From Anabaena minutissima FACHB-250 (lineage in GTDB: Bacteria > Cyanobacteriota > Cyanobacteriia > Cyanobacteriales > Nostocaceae), in the NCBI RefSeq assembly GCF_014697125.1, contig NZ_JACJRG010000044.1, forward strand, positions 1 through 51,457: DNA of 51,457 nt, written 5' to 3'. Numbering within the stretch: the first letter of the stretch is position 1; each line of letters starts with the position of its first letter. Below, in pieces: positions 7,524 through 16,775 of the stretch. A program made the position numbers and the translations under genes. The notes beneath the pieces were generated by a model. It worked only from the letters and a program-made list of their open reading frames with translations. It was not told where the DNA came from and ran no database searches.

Positions 7524-8536
7524 GCTGCTGTACCGCCTCTTAAAAGCTGACTCCAAGACTTGACTGTTCTTCTAAATAAATCTTTAACTTGTTCTTCACC
7601 AGTCCAAGTTTGTTGTACTCCAAATTCTAAGTCCATGGCTTGAGCAGCAACGGGAGTGTTTTCTTGTCTATCTGGTTTTGGGAAACCATATTCATTGTTT
7701 GTTAAGAATTCTCCTGCACCCAGTAAAGTTGTATGAGAAGATAAAAGCTGTTGACCTGCAAAAGTGTAAATTTGTTTATCTCTGACTTCACAACCAGGAT
7801 ATTGAATAACTGCTGAATTGTATTTGACTCGAACTGTTCCTAATCCCCGCGATTTTGCAAAGCCTAAACCGAACCAACCTTCATGCAAATCTCGTGACAC
7901 TAAACCAATTAGCCCTAATTGAGCTAGGGTAAAATTCTTGAGATGAATCTTGGTGTGGAATTCTCCAGAAGTGCAAACTTGGTAATTAAATAAAGCTCCT
8001 GGTTTTGCAAAACCAAAAATGCGATCAATGGCGACTCCATTACGTTCCTCAATGTTAACTTGTTGAACATCAATAGGATAAGCATCCTCAATCCTAATCC
8101 GACTGGCTACACAGGTACTACCAAAAATCTGTGAAATAAAGCAAGATTGCTTGTACATTTCTGCACCTGGATTTGGATGTCTTTCTTCTGGATTCTTTTT
8201 CTGTTCTTGTTCTTTCCAGGTTTTCAAGTAAAAGTTTGGATTGTTATTCTTATTTTGCTCATCAAGAGGGTTACTTGACCAAAGCTGTTGGCTATTTGCT
8301 GGTGGTCGTTGTTCGCTTCCTACAGTTCTCACAATCCTTTCTGCATGGGATCGAATTGCTCCTTTGAGACTACTTCCAGGTAGGTAGATTGAACGTTTTC
8401 CCCTGTAGTAAGTTTCGACAAATTCCATATCAGGTTTAGTAGGATCAGCCCCTTGTCTGCCAGATTTAATTAAAATTGGACCATCAGTAATTAAAGTTAA
8501 GTCGATAGTGCAATGATTCACTAATTTTTTATGCAT
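7520..8536 (-). CDS. Cas7-type RAMP protein (type III-D backbone)
   Basis: The 338-residue product has the RAMP signature YLPGSSLKGAIRSHAERIV (about residues 50-68), ISQIFGSTCVASRIRIEDAY, NGVAIDRIFGFAKPGAL and the Gly-rich loop GFAKSRGLGTVRV. Upstream of the PGSS loop, ADPTKPDMEFV provides an Asp at about the position of the catalytic Asp of Csm3, so it may cut target RNA. An insertion of about 60 residues rich in Asn, Lys and Glu follows the first helix. It starts two bases after the upstream cas7 gene and overlaps csx19 by four bases. Confidence 0.87.
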   Translation of the reverse strand: MHKKLVNHCTIDLTLITDGPILIKSGRQGADPTKPDMEFVETYYRGKRSIYLPGSSLKGAIRSHAERIVRTVGSEQRPPANSQQLWSSNPLDEQNKNNNPNFYLKTWKEQEQKKNPEERHPNPGAEMYKQSCFISQIFGSTCVASRIRIEDAYPIDVQQVNIEERNGVAIDRIFGFAKPGALFNYQVCTSGEFHTKIHLKNFTLAQLGLIGLVSRDLHEGWFGLGFAKSRGLGTVRVKYNSAVIQYPGCEVRDKQIYTFAGQQLLSSHTTLLGAGEFLTNNEYGFPKPDRQENTPVAAQAMDLEFGVQQTWTGEEQVKDLFRRTVKSWSQLLRGGTAA

Positions 8537-8538
8537 AA

Positions 8539-9414
8539 CTATTTTTCTTCGACAGCAATTTGAGTATTAGAAATAACTTTAAGCTCTTTTTTAAGATGAT
8601 GAATTAGAGCTTCTGTCCACTGTTGTTTCCAAGATTTGGCATCAATGTAGGTAGGATTCTCATTCACTAGCTGCTTGAGATAGTTGAGTAGCTTTTTTGC
8701 ATCGGTTTTATCAGGATCTTTTTCATCTCTTGCGTCAAACCAGTTCATCTTGTCGATTTCTAATTTGACTACACCTAAGCCACGCGATCGCCCTCCTCCC
8801 AGTGGAATTTGTTCTGTCTCAAATTGGTGTAACCCAATCATCAATAAACCGAGTTCCCAATCTTCAGCATTTTCAACAACTGCACGAAACTCAAACGGTG
8901 TTCCAGCAGGTACAACTTGGAAGTCATAGAGTTTTCCATCGGAGGCTGTTTCTGTATCTCTGTCAATGGCTACACCATCTCGCTCTTGATATTGTCCAAA
9001 CCAAAAATCAGGCAATACAGTTAAGTCCCGCACTTGGAATTTACTTGCAAGCCAGGGAGAACCAAATAAACGAGAAATTGGATCTGTAATTCCTATCAGT
9101 GCTGTGGTTAAACCTAAATCATCACCTTCATAACTTTTCTTTAAGTCTTCAATTTGTCGGTTTTTACTCCGAGTGGTGAAGTTAGCCGGATCTTCAGCAA
9201 ACGTAGAATCAATAGCGCGTAGGAAGCTTTCGAGGCGCGATCGCAACGCTCCCTTAAAACTCGAACCTGGAATTAAAGGTCGTCCCAAAGCATCTTTAAT
9301 TACAGGTAAATCTGAGCCAATGGGTTCAGATGACCGTCCTGCACTAATGCGTAAGGCTGTTACAGTTAAGAGAGTTCCACTAATTTCTAAGCGATTTTTG
9401 AAAATGTCAAACAT
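8539..9414 (-). CDS. Csm3-like Cas7 RAMP protein (type III-D)
   Basis: The 291-residue product is the clearest Csm3-like member: LRISAGRSSEPIGSDLPVIK followed by PLIPGSSFKGALRSRLESFL, ISRLFGSPWLASKFQVRD, DGVAIDRDTETA and the Gly-rich GGGRSRGLGVVKLEI. The Asp in GSDLPVIKD aligns with the Asp that cleaves target RNA at six-base steps in Csm3. It starts 24 bases after the CARF-RelE gene on the same strand. It likely forms part of the backbone around the crRNA. Confidence 0.9.
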   Translation of the reverse strand: MFDIFKNRLEISGTLLTVTALRISAGRSSEPIGSDLPVIKDALGRPLIPGSSFKGALRSRLESFLRAIDSTFAEDPANFTTRSKNRQIEDLKKSYEGDDLGLTTALIGITDPISRLFGSPWLASKFQVRDLTVLPDFWFGQYQERDGVAIDRDTETASDGKLYDFQVVPAGTPFEFRAVVENAEDWELGLLMIGLHQFETEQIPLGGGRSRGLGVVKLEIDKMNWFDARDEKDPDKTDAKKLLNYLKQLVNENPTYIDAKSWKQQWTEALIHHLKKELKVISNTQIAVEEK

Positions 9415-9437
9415 AGATAAAATTTGTTGCTGAATTT

Positions 9438-10601
9438 CTATGAATACTTATCGTTAACGTAATTATGTTCTCCATAATGGAGTAAGTGTAGCTGACCATT
9501 TTTAGCAAGACAGCTTACACGCCGATCTTTTGGGAGATCAAAGTGATCGATATCTTTATGCTTTCCTACATACCGACGCAATCGGAAAATACCATCTTGT
9601 TTCATTGCGCTAATTCCATCTTGATGATTATTTAGTAGACAAGCTACTCTAGCTAAATTTTCTTGGAGAATAATCTTTTCATGGGCTGGTTTATTGCAGT
9701 AATCATCTAAAAAAGTTGATTTATATTCTATTTTGGGGAATATAAGTGGCTTATCTTGAGCAAGAAAAACATCTTTACATTGTTGCCAAACGAGTTTACC
9801 CCAAGTTGATAAAGTCATCTCGGGCTTTACTAATATCCGCCAATCTTCCGGGACTTTCTCTGCTTCTTCCCAAGAGGTCAATATTTCTGCAACATCCATC
9901 ATCGCCAATTGAACTTTGTAAGGTTCAACCTCAGTTAATTTAATCTCAACAGGAAGCCTGGGTATTTTAATTAGTTTATTCGAGCCTTCAAAGATATAAA
10001 CAATTTCATGAGCGTAAAACATTCCAATAGTATTCATATAACCTTGGATTGCTTTAAAGCCACCTACTAGGTTAAAAATCACTTGAAGTTTATTTTTTGG
10101 GTAACTCTCCTGATAACCCTTAATTAGTTCCTTGATCCAAGGAATTATTTGAGCCATTCCTTGAGAAAAGTTGCTAGTAGTAGCTGTCGAAAACTCTGAA
10201 CCTAGTTCAGGATAAATTTGAGTGTTTATAATTTCTCGCTTAACTAAGAATTCTCTGACCATTTCAGATGTTGTTTGACCTTGTGCCGTGTCAGTAGCAA
10301 TTAACCAATGAATATCCTCTTTACCTTTTTCTAAATCTTCTTCGTATATCCCATAGATACCATTTAATTCAGCACTAGCATCTCGAATCTCTAAGGTAGT
10401 ACCGTTGGATAAAGTTTCTTCTGCCCTCTCCCTTAACTTTTGAATAATATCGTCAACATCTTGATGGTATTTGCAAATTTCATTTTGAGTCTTATTCGCC
10501 ATCTCTTGTAATCGAGAAGACCAATCTTTAGGATCGCGTCTTGGGCTAATTTGATTAGTCAACAAACTTGTTCCAACAGTTGAAATGATTAAACGTGGCA
10601 T
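9438..10601 (-). CDS. CARF-domain effector with a RelE-like C-terminus (Cami1-like)
   Basis: The 387-residue product begins RLIISTVGTSLLTNQISPRR, a CARF-type Rossmann strand and loop, and continues with HWLIATDTAQGQTTSEMV and NLVGGFKAIQGYMNTIGMFY, the ligand-pocket features of the APE2256/Csm6-like CARF group. The C-terminal ~100 residues, with RRVSCLAKNGQLHLLHYGEH, resemble RelE mRNA interferases. A characterised CARF-RelE protein, Cami1, is a ribosome-linked ribonuclease switched on by cyclic tetra-adenylate. It lies between the small subunit and a csm3-like gene, so it is an integral part of the operon. The RelE call is pattern-based. Confidence 0.78.
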   Translation of the reverse strand: MPRLIISTVGTSLLTNQISPRRDPKDWSSRLQEMANKTQNEICKYHQDVDDIIQKLRERAEETLSNGTTLEIRDASAELNGIYGIYEEDLEKGKEDIHWLIATDTAQGQTTSEMVREFLVKREIINTQIYPELGSEFSTATTSNFSQGMAQIIPWIKELIKGYQESYPKNKLQVIFNLVGGFKAIQGYMNTIGMFYAHEIVYIFEGSNKLIKIPRLPVEIKLTEVEPYKVQLAMMDVAEILTSWEEAEKVPEDWRILVKPEMTLSTWGKLVWQQCKDVFLAQDKPLIFPKIEYKSTFLDDYCNKPAHEKIILQENLARVACLLNNHQDGISAMKQDGIFRLRRYVGKHKDIDHFDLPKDRRVSCLAKNGQLHLLHYGEHNYVNDKYS

Positions 10602-10612
10602 AACTTTCTTTC

Positions 10613-11164
10613 CTATTTGCGAATTGCTTGATGTTTAGGTTCATTTTGCGTATTGTTGGCTGCTTTAGCTTTCTCCTCCCCTACAATAGCCGTATGCTCC
10701 CGTGCTAGGTAGCCTAGAAAAAGTTGAGTTAACTTGAGATGAATATTTTTTTTCAATTGCTCTTGATTTTCAAAAGTTTCCAAGTAGCTATGCAAATCTC
10801 CATCGCGGACAAAGCGTCTTAAAATCTCTACAATTTTCTGAGCATCGTGATATAAGTTATCAATATACTCAACTACTGCTGTAGCAAATAGTTTGCTATC
10901 TTTGCTAGTTTTCCAAATCGGACTAGAACCACTTCGACCAACTTGGTAGCGAATATAGTTTTTGATAATTTCAACTGATGAACTAGATTCAGTTGCCACA
11001 GCCAGAACATTTCTAAAAGGGGATTTTTTATCTTTTTGAGCAATGGAAAATTTTATGGCTATATCTTTAATTCTAGGAATGATATTATCCATTTGTTTTC
11101 CGATTTCTAATTCGGTTATTAAACTTAGTTTTTCTTTTAGGGATGTTTGAGAAACTATTTCCAT
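10613..11164 (-). CDS. Small subunit, Cas11/Csm2-like (type III-D)
   Basis: The 183-residue product is almost entirely helical and contains KSPFRNVLAVATESSSSVEI, SVEIIKNYIRYQVGRSG and FLGYLAREHTAIVGEEKAKA. Size, helical content and position between csx10 and the effector genes fit the Cas11 small subunit, which stacks along the target strand in type III complexes. The spacing to csx10 is two bases, so translation is coupled. Small subunits diverge quickly, so the name rests mainly on context. Confidence 0.68.
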   Translation of the reverse strand: MEIVSQTSLKEKLSLITELEIGKQMDNIIPRIKDIAIKFSIAQKDKKSPFRNVLAVATESSSSVEIIKNYIRYQVGRSGSSPIWKTSKDSKLFATAVVEYIDNLYHDAQKIVEILRRFVRDGDLHSYLETFENQEQLKKNIHLKLTQLFLGYLAREHTAIVGEEKAKAANNTQNEPKHQAIRK

Positions 11165-11166
11165 GA

Positions 11167-12423
11167 TTACACAGCCTCCTCACGAAGAATTAAATGGAAT
11201 TCATCACAAATCCGAATTTGACCCAAGCCCTCACAGGTGCGATCGCCTACTCCTCTCATTTCTAATTCTTTCAAAGGTTTGAGCCAAGAGTCTATTTGAG
11301 TGGTACTGAATAAATAAACAGCACCTTTATTTGTAATTAACTCGACATCCTTCATCAAACCCCAAGCAGAATTCCAACCAGACAGATAATCATAACTACT
11401 ATATACAGCATGAAGGTCTAAACATATTGACTTATCCAATTCTGCAAACAGCTTTAGCATTTCTGGAGAAATGACTGTGGTGCGCCGCCATTGTTCGGTT
11501 AAAATAGCGTCGGACTGTAAATTTAAAGTAAAATAAGTTTTTTCATTAGATAAATCAGCCTTAGCATTGTTAAAAATCTTCCATGTTTGCCAGCGTTTCC
11601 ATAGTTTTTGATTAAAATTTTGGATTCGATGTTCTATATCTAGCTTAAAATCAACGGGTTGTTTAGCTGTAATTTCAATTTTTCCTAAGCCTCGTGACGT
11701 TGAACCACCTATACGAAAATGCTGAGGACGTTGTTCGAGAAATTGTTTAAGGGAATTGGCTAACTGAGAATCTTCAACCAAAATTGAGCCAGAATAAGCT
11801 ATTGGTTTATTCCTTTGTTCTTTTGATTCATTGAGAGCTTCTATACTGTAGAGTATTTGGTCTTCTGCGGTTGCACGTCTACGGTTAATCCCTACTCGTG
11901 TCAAAAGACGTTTGCTGATAGAATGACTGTAGTATACTTCATTGAAGATACTATAAAAACCACTGAAAGGATCTACTCGACCACCATCAGTTGGACAATT
12001 AGGATCGTAAGGATAGCCGTAGCCTTCAGCACAAAATCGGTCAATTAGAGTGTCAAAAACACCATTTTTATTTTCGTCTATCAAACGAAATCCTGGTTTA
12101 GTTTTAGAGCTAACTGCTGTTGCAGGTAATACCCTAATATTATTTTGAATATCTGTTTTCCCTTCCTCAATCTCTATACTCGCTGGATAAGCATTTCGGA
12201 AAATTGCAGGGGCTTCACCTAAAAATAATGCTTGAAAATCCCCTCCATTTTGAGAAATATCGCTAGAGTAATAACCTGATTCTTGTAACATTTTGGAGGC
12301 GATCGCACCCCGAATTACCGAACCCGGAATATAATCCATCGCTTCACTCACTGAACCGCCTGGTTTTTGGCGGCTAATTGCCAGTGGTGAAAGAGCTTTA
12401 ATTTGCAGTTCAATTTGTTTCAC
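11167..12423 (-). CDS. csx10: Csx10, Cas5-group RAMP protein (type III-D signature)
   Basis: The product is about 418 residues from a GTG at 12423, preceded by AAGGAGGG and overlapping the TGA of the upstream gene; the longer frame from 12453 lacks this site. It begins KQIELQIKALSPLAISRQKP and has GGSVSEAMDYIPGSVIRGAI, the strong N-terminal signature of Csx10, plus the Gly-rich GGSTSRGLGKIEI (about 235-247) and a second late loop RGVGDRTCEGLGQIRI. Csx10 replaces Csm4/Cmr3 at the crRNA 5' end and defines subtype III-D. Confidence 0.92.
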   Translation of the reverse strand: MKQIELQIKALSPLAISRQKPGGSVSEAMDYIPGSVIRGAIASKMLQESGYYSSDISQNGGDFQALFLGEAPAIFRNAYPASIEIEEGKTDIQNNIRVLPATAVSSKTKPGFRLIDENKNGVFDTLIDRFCAEGYGYPYDPNCPTDGGRVDPFSGFYSIFNEVYYSHSISKRLLTRVGINRRRATAEDQILYSIEALNESKEQRNKPIAYSGSILVEDSQLANSLKQFLEQRPQHFRIGGSTSRGLGKIEITAKQPVDFKLDIEHRIQNFNQKLWKRWQTWKIFNNAKADLSNEKTYFTLNLQSDAILTEQWRRTTVISPEMLKLFAELDKSICLDLHAVYSSYDYLSGWNSAWGLMKDVELITNKGAVYLFSTTQIDSWLKPLKELEMRGVGDRTCEGLGQIRICDEFHLILREEAV

Positions 12424-13148
12424 TTTAACCCTCCTTGTGCCAAAAATTCCCATATATCCTCAGCTACCAAAATTTCTGGAAGTTGCCAATCTAACCATCC
12501 TAAACCCGCTGATTTACTGCCACCCAAAGCATGAATTCGTCGCAAACCTGCCCAAATCAGTGCTTTAGCATAATCTGGTTGATTTGGTGTCTTACTTGGC
12601 AAAATGTGAATGTAACCCTCAAATTTCAGTTGTGCATTGGCTGGAGAGGTTTCTAAAAAGTAAAGTTTTTTATCTTCTGCGATACGACGACGGCGGTTAA
12701 TTGTTACTCCTGGGCGTAAAACTTCCGGTAAATTATCTGGGTGTTGGTTACACACTAAATCATCAAAAATCACCCGCGATGGTAATACAGAGTTGCCGAA
12801 AATTTGACAAATTAAGCAGTGATAACTTGAATTTTTGTCATTATTAACTCTATATTCTTCACGCTCAAAATTTCCTTCTAATCCTGCTCTTTCAGGACAC
12901 ATGGTTTGAGGCTTAGGAGATTCACAAACTGACCAATTAAGCCCTTTAACAATTTTTTCACACTCATGGCGCAAGCGACCTTTGAATTGAGAAGCAGGAA
13001 TCAATAAATTTCCTTCAGCATTTCTGACAATTGGTTTATCAGCAAGTGAACCGGAAGAGCCACCTGCACCAATGCACAAAGCAGTATTAATAACAGCATG
13101 AATTGAGTGCGTTTCAACTAAATTTGTTAAGTCCTGAAGCACAATCAT
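12420..13148 (-). CDS. Cas7-type RAMP protein with Cys-rich insertion (type III-D)
   Basis: The 242-residue product has the RAMP signature LIPASQFKGRLRHECEKIV (about residues 49-67), the IFGNSVLPSRVIFDD segment and the Gly-rich LGGSKSAGLGW. LADKPIVRN keeps an Asp where Csm3 has its catalytic one. Cys residues in CESPKPQTMC and CLICQIFG suggest a zinc ribbon in the insertion. Its ATG shares one base with the cas10 stop (TAATG) and it overlaps csx10, so three genes are translationally coupled here. It is probably a backbone subunit next to Cas10. Confidence 0.85.
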   Translation of the reverse strand: MIVLQDLTNLVETHSIHAVINTALCIGAGGSSGSLADKPIVRNAEGNLLIPASQFKGRLRHECEKIVKGLNWSVCESPKPQTMCPERAGLEGNFEREEYRVNNDKNSSYHCLICQIFGNSVLPSRVIFDDLVCNQHPDNLPEVLRPGVTINRRRRIAEDKKLYFLETSPANAQLKFEGYIHILPSKTPNQPDYAKALIWAGLRRIHALGGSKSAGLGWLDWQLPEILVAEDIWEFLAQGGLK

Positions 13149-15439
13149 TAGTGAACCTCCTTAGTAGTAAATTGTAGTTCACTATATTCAGAGCTAGATA
13201 CTTCGATGAAATCATACATATCTACTACTTCTCGCCAAATTGTTTCATAAATTTTGTCTTTTTGTTCATACATCCAAGGAGCAATATTACCTTCGTTTGT
13301 CTTAGCTTGACACCAAAGCTTTTCAAAGTCTTTTTGTAAAAACTCAGATTTACTTTCTTTTAGTCTGGCTTGAAAGTAGCGATAATTCAAAATTGCAATA
13401 TGTTTACCTTTCTCTAAAAGACTACGAATTTGATAGAGTTGGGACTTGGGAAACTCAGATTTTTTTAATGCTTCAACTACTTTAATTAAACCTCCTAATT
13501 CATGAAACGTATAAGGAGCAGCATATAGTTGTAGTGTTGAACCCAATTTTTTGGTCAATGCTTCTTTACGAAATTGTTCAATATTCGAGGAAATCATGGT
13601 GACTGATTTCAGTATTAAAAAATCAACTGTGCCTCCATAATATCCAGTTTCTTTCAAATCTTTTGCTCTTTTTTTAGCAGACTTGAGTAATTGCCCAGTC
13701 AGATTTTGTGCATAGTAAACTGGGGTATCTTTTGCTGTAATTAAAACTCCTATTGATGTACTTAATGAAGATTGACTAGGAATTACCACTCCCTGACATC
13801 TATGAACTGATGTATTTCGATAATCTGGTAGTAAAAGATAACGTCCAGTTTTCTCTAGCCAGCACTCAAATTTTTCACCAATTGTTTTAGCAATTTGTAA
13901 AGCTTTATTGGCTGGAACTATTAGTATTACATCATCTCCGCCAATTGTAATAATTTCAAAAGGATGTATCCACTTATCATTCCGATTTTCATTATCTGGG
14001 TCAGTGAGATTTTCTAATTTATGAGGATGAAGATTTTCTGCTAATGCTTGATAGACAGAGTTTTCAGTAGCTTTAAAAATATCTTCACTGAACTGCTTAT
14101 ATTTTTCTGGAGTTTTAATGGTTTGGATATAACCTCCCATGTTGTTACCGTCTGCGTAGATATAGGCAACAAATCCTTTATAAACGTTACCCAATTCTCT
14201 TAGAGTTCGTGCAGAAGTAGGATTTTCGCAATGAGAGCTTTTGCAGTTAGCGTAATAGCAATTTTTTAAATCTAGATTATTTTTCAAATAGTCTTCAAAC
14301 TTACTCACCCAACTAGGAATACTTTGTTTATCTGGCTTCCAAGTTAAACCAGTTTTGTCATACCAGTTTTGTCGATCCTCATCTCGCTTGGCTATTTGTC
14401 CGACTAGGCGTTTACGTGCCAAAGGCTCAGAAAAATAGGGTTGTGTAGGAAGTTCGTCGGCTTGGACAACTACAGAACAGCGATCGCTTTCGTCTCTTCT
14501 CAGGTAAGGATGGGTTTCAAACATCGGTGGATAGCGACGAGTAGGACGATTAGAAAAATCACTACCACTACGGCGTTGATTAAAAAGAATTGCCAGCTTA
14601 GTTGTTAATTCATTGAAACTTTTGCGATTTCTAAATTTTTCTAAAATTTCAACATCACTTTTGGCAGAACCAAAATAAGCCAATACTAATTCTTTTTTAG
14701 CTTGACCTGTTTCAGTATTTATCTGCCGATATTTATCTAACCAAAAATTATCTTGAATATTATCTGATAATAATCCAAAAACAAATTCTAATACTTTAAA
14801 AGTATCTCCAACTGCACAGGAACTAGCTGTTAATGTTTCTTTTGTATATTGCTTTTCAATAGCATTTGCTAGTTCATCCACAAAAGCAGCCGGACAGAAT
14901 GCTAAGATATTACCACCTGTAGAATAAATAATTAATTCTGGAATTAAAGCACTCCAAAGTTCAGAGAATTGTGGCGTTAACTCTTGCCTAACAAATTGAC
15001 AAAAATTTTCTACTTTTTGGCATTGAGGAAAGTCTGGAGAGGTTTCAGCTTTAAAAAATGCAGGAATATCGACAAGATTAATTCTATCGAGCAGCCCGGA
15101 AGCTCCCCGGATGTCTGTGAGATTAGCATTTTCAAAGACATATTGCTTAATCTTAGTTGCACCGCCATAAACTAAACCAATTCGTGTTTTCTGCTCCCAA
15201 AGTTCAGAATAATCAATCTTTAATTTTTCAAGATTATCTGGGCAATATTTTTCAGAAATACCTTGCAATTGTTCGACTTGTTTGACAAGCGAGCGCACCT
15301 CTTTTGGTACTTCTTTTCCTTCTTGTAACGCCTGCCGCATTTTCTGTAAAATACTCAAATCAAACTGAGGTTTTTTTTCTTCACCCCAAGCTAAACACCA
15401 AGCGAGCGCAATTGATACAGAATCAAATTTTTGTGTCAT
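13148..15439 (-). CDS. cas10: Cas10, type III-D large subunit, no HD domain
   Basis: The 763-residue product has two Palm domains: the first carries YSTGGNILAF (about 172-181), and the second has YIYADGNNMGGYI (about 426-438) and the cyclase motif ITIGGDDVILIV (about 497-508). A Cys-rich stretch NCYYANCKSSHC (about 393-404) precedes the second Palm and may bind zinc. The N-terminal ~110 residues contain no His-Asp pair, so the usual HD nuclease is missing. With GGDD intact it should make cyclic oligoadenylate when target RNA is bound, and act through signalling rather than DNA cutting. It is the third gene of the operon. Confidence 0.93.
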   Translation of the reverse strand: MTQKFDSVSIALAWCLAWGEEKKPQFDLSILQKMRQALQEGKEVPKEVRSLVKQVEQLQGISEKYCPDNLEKLKIDYSELWEQKTRIGLVYGGATKIKQYVFENANLTDIRGASGLLDRINLVDIPAFFKAETSPDFPQCQKVENFCQFVRQELTPQFSELWSALIPELIIYSTGGNILAFCPAAFVDELANAIEKQYTKETLTASSCAVGDTFKVLEFVFGLLSDNIQDNFWLDKYRQINTETGQAKKELVLAYFGSAKSDVEILEKFRNRKSFNELTTKLAILFNQRRSGSDFSNRPTRRYPPMFETHPYLRRDESDRCSVVVQADELPTQPYFSEPLARKRLVGQIAKRDEDRQNWYDKTGLTWKPDKQSIPSWVSKFEDYLKNNLDLKNCYYANCKSSHCENPTSARTLRELGNVYKGFVAYIYADGNNMGGYIQTIKTPEKYKQFSEDIFKATENSVYQALAENLHPHKLENLTDPDNENRNDKWIHPFEIITIGGDDVILIVPANKALQIAKTIGEKFECWLEKTGRYLLLPDYRNTSVHRCQGVVIPSQSSLSTSIGVLITAKDTPVYYAQNLTGQLLKSAKKRAKDLKETGYYGGTVDFLILKSVTMISSNIEQFRKEALTKKLGSTLQLYAAPYTFHELGGLIKVVEALKKSEFPKSQLYQIRSLLEKGKHIAILNYRYFQARLKESKSEFLQKDFEKLWCQAKTNEGNIAPWMYEQKDKIYETIWREVVDMYDFIEVSSSEYSELQFTTKEVH

Positions 15440-15466
15440 AATTTACTCTTTTATTATTCGGTGTCA

Positions 15467-16390
15467 CTAATTTAGTCCACTCAACCCAACCAACACCCGC
15501 GCCAAAGCCTGGATCACTGGACGCTGTGATACATCCTCACCTCGCTGTAATCTATGAACTCTACCGCGTAAAATCGGCAATACTGACTCAACCACATCAG
15601 TATTCCCCAAAAAGTCGGTGAAAACGATCGCCATAACTTGCAAATTTAACTCAGCACAGAACTTTTCCCAAGGTTCAATCTCCGCCTCATCTTTGACTAA
15701 AATCACCGCATGGGTAGCTTCTTTCATAATCAAACGGTTCTCATCGGAGATTCTTCCCCCAATATCAAAGACGAATATCGGAGTATTGATACCTCTGACT
15801 TCCCGCGCTTTCAGTTTGGCGAACTCTGGACTAAATCCAGCTTTGTATTGTGCTTTCAACTCGGCGGCTAAATCAGGATCACGTCTGGCGGTTTCGCTGT
15901 ACCATGAACCATCGCCATCGGGACAGCCGGAAATAAAGTATGATTCTGGTGCATCGGGAATCTGCAATAGTGCTTGTTTTAATCCCTCCCGAAAGCAAGT
16001 CTTTCCAGTATTCGCAAAGCCACACAACACAACTTTTAGGTTAGTTTGCGCCTGCGACTCTCGCACCACATCCAAAATATCCCCGACTTGATATTGGGGA
16101 TGTCTGCTAATGGTGACGACATATCTATCTATCCCTGGTTCGCCTATCTTCGGATCTAATAGCGCGACCGCATCATATAATTTCCCTAACTTATCAGCTA
16201 AAACCTGACTAACTAATACAGAAACTCTTCCATTGATTTTAATGAGAGTACCACCGGGTAATTCCCCTGTAGCCGTCATCTCATCTAACTTAGCCGCTAC
16301 ATCACAGACTATGCGATCGCCTGTAGCTAAGGTACTGCCAAATCCTACTTTGAGAATATCACCCTGTAACTTTATCTGGTAGGTACTCAT
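15467..16390 (-). CDS. csx3: Csx3 fused to a P-loop ATPase/kinase-like domain
   Basis: The 307-residue product has an N-terminal Csx3 domain (about 1-108, similar to the separate csx3 gene just upstream) with ALLDPKIG and YQVGDIL, followed by a P-loop NTPase domain starting VVLCGFANTGKTCFREG (Walker A at about 124-131), with FVFDIGGRISDEN as a likely Walker B region. Csx3 (Crn3) is a ring nuclease that degrades cyclic tetra-adenylate and ends the response; fusions to a P-loop domain are known in cyanobacteria. The His of the usual AHK motif is replaced (LADKLG), so ring-opening by this copy may be weakened or altered. Confidence 0.88.
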   Translation of the reverse strand: MSTYQIKLQGDILKVGFGSTLATGDRIVCDVAAKLDEMTATGELPGGTLIKINGRVSVLVSQVLADKLGKLYDAVALLDPKIGEPGIDRYVVTISRHPQYQVGDILDVVRESQAQTNLKVVLCGFANTGKTCFREGLKQALLQIPDAPESYFISGCPDGDGSWYSETARRDPDLAAELKAQYKAGFSPEFAKLKAREVRGINTPIFVFDIGGRISDENRLIMKEATHAVILVKDEAEIEPWEKFCAELNLQVMAIVFTDFLGNTDVVESVLPILRGRVHRLQRGEDVSQRPVIQALARVLVGLSGLN

Positions 16391-16441
16391 GATTACAGAT
16401 TTGAGACAATACTAATCTGATGCCTGCTTCCCGGCTGAATA

Positions 16442-16747
16442 TCAATCAATCAAGTCTCCCAATTTATAACTTGGATTGTGTGTGATACAAATCACATATT
16501 TACCTAATTTGGGGTCATAAAAAGCCACTGCTCCGTAAATATGAGCTAGTTTATGTGCTAAAACAAATGCCACTGGTATAGAAATAGGGCCATTAATCTT
16601 CAGCAACTGGCCTCCAGTTAGTTCGCCTGATACAGCCATTTCTTCTAGCCTTGCGGCTGCGTCACGTACAATCTGGTCATTTTGAGCAGGTTCACCAAAT
16701 GCAACTCGCAAAATCCCTTCTTTTAGCTCAATTTTATAAGTATTCAT
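16442..16747 (-). CDS. csx3: Csx3 (Crn3) ring nuclease, stand-alone
   Basis: The product is about 102 residues from the ATG at 16747 (MNTYKIELKE), chosen because it matches the start of the fused paralogue; an upstream ATG at 16777 lies inside the candidate operator. It has the Csx3 signature VLAHKLAHIYGAVAFYDPKL with the conserved His and Asp, and ends YKLGDLID. Csx3 tetramers cleave cyclic tetra-adenylate. It is the first gene of the operon, so it is made early and may set a threshold for signalling. It probably arose by duplication with the downstream fused copy. Confidence 0.87.
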   Translation of the reverse strand: MNTYKIELKEGILRVAFGEPAQNDQIVRDAAARLEEMAVSGELTGGQLLKINGPISIPVAFVLAHKLAHIYGAVAFYDPKLGKYVICITHNPSYKLGDLID

Positions 16748-16775
16748 TACCTTAGTTTGATTTGCTGCGTATATC

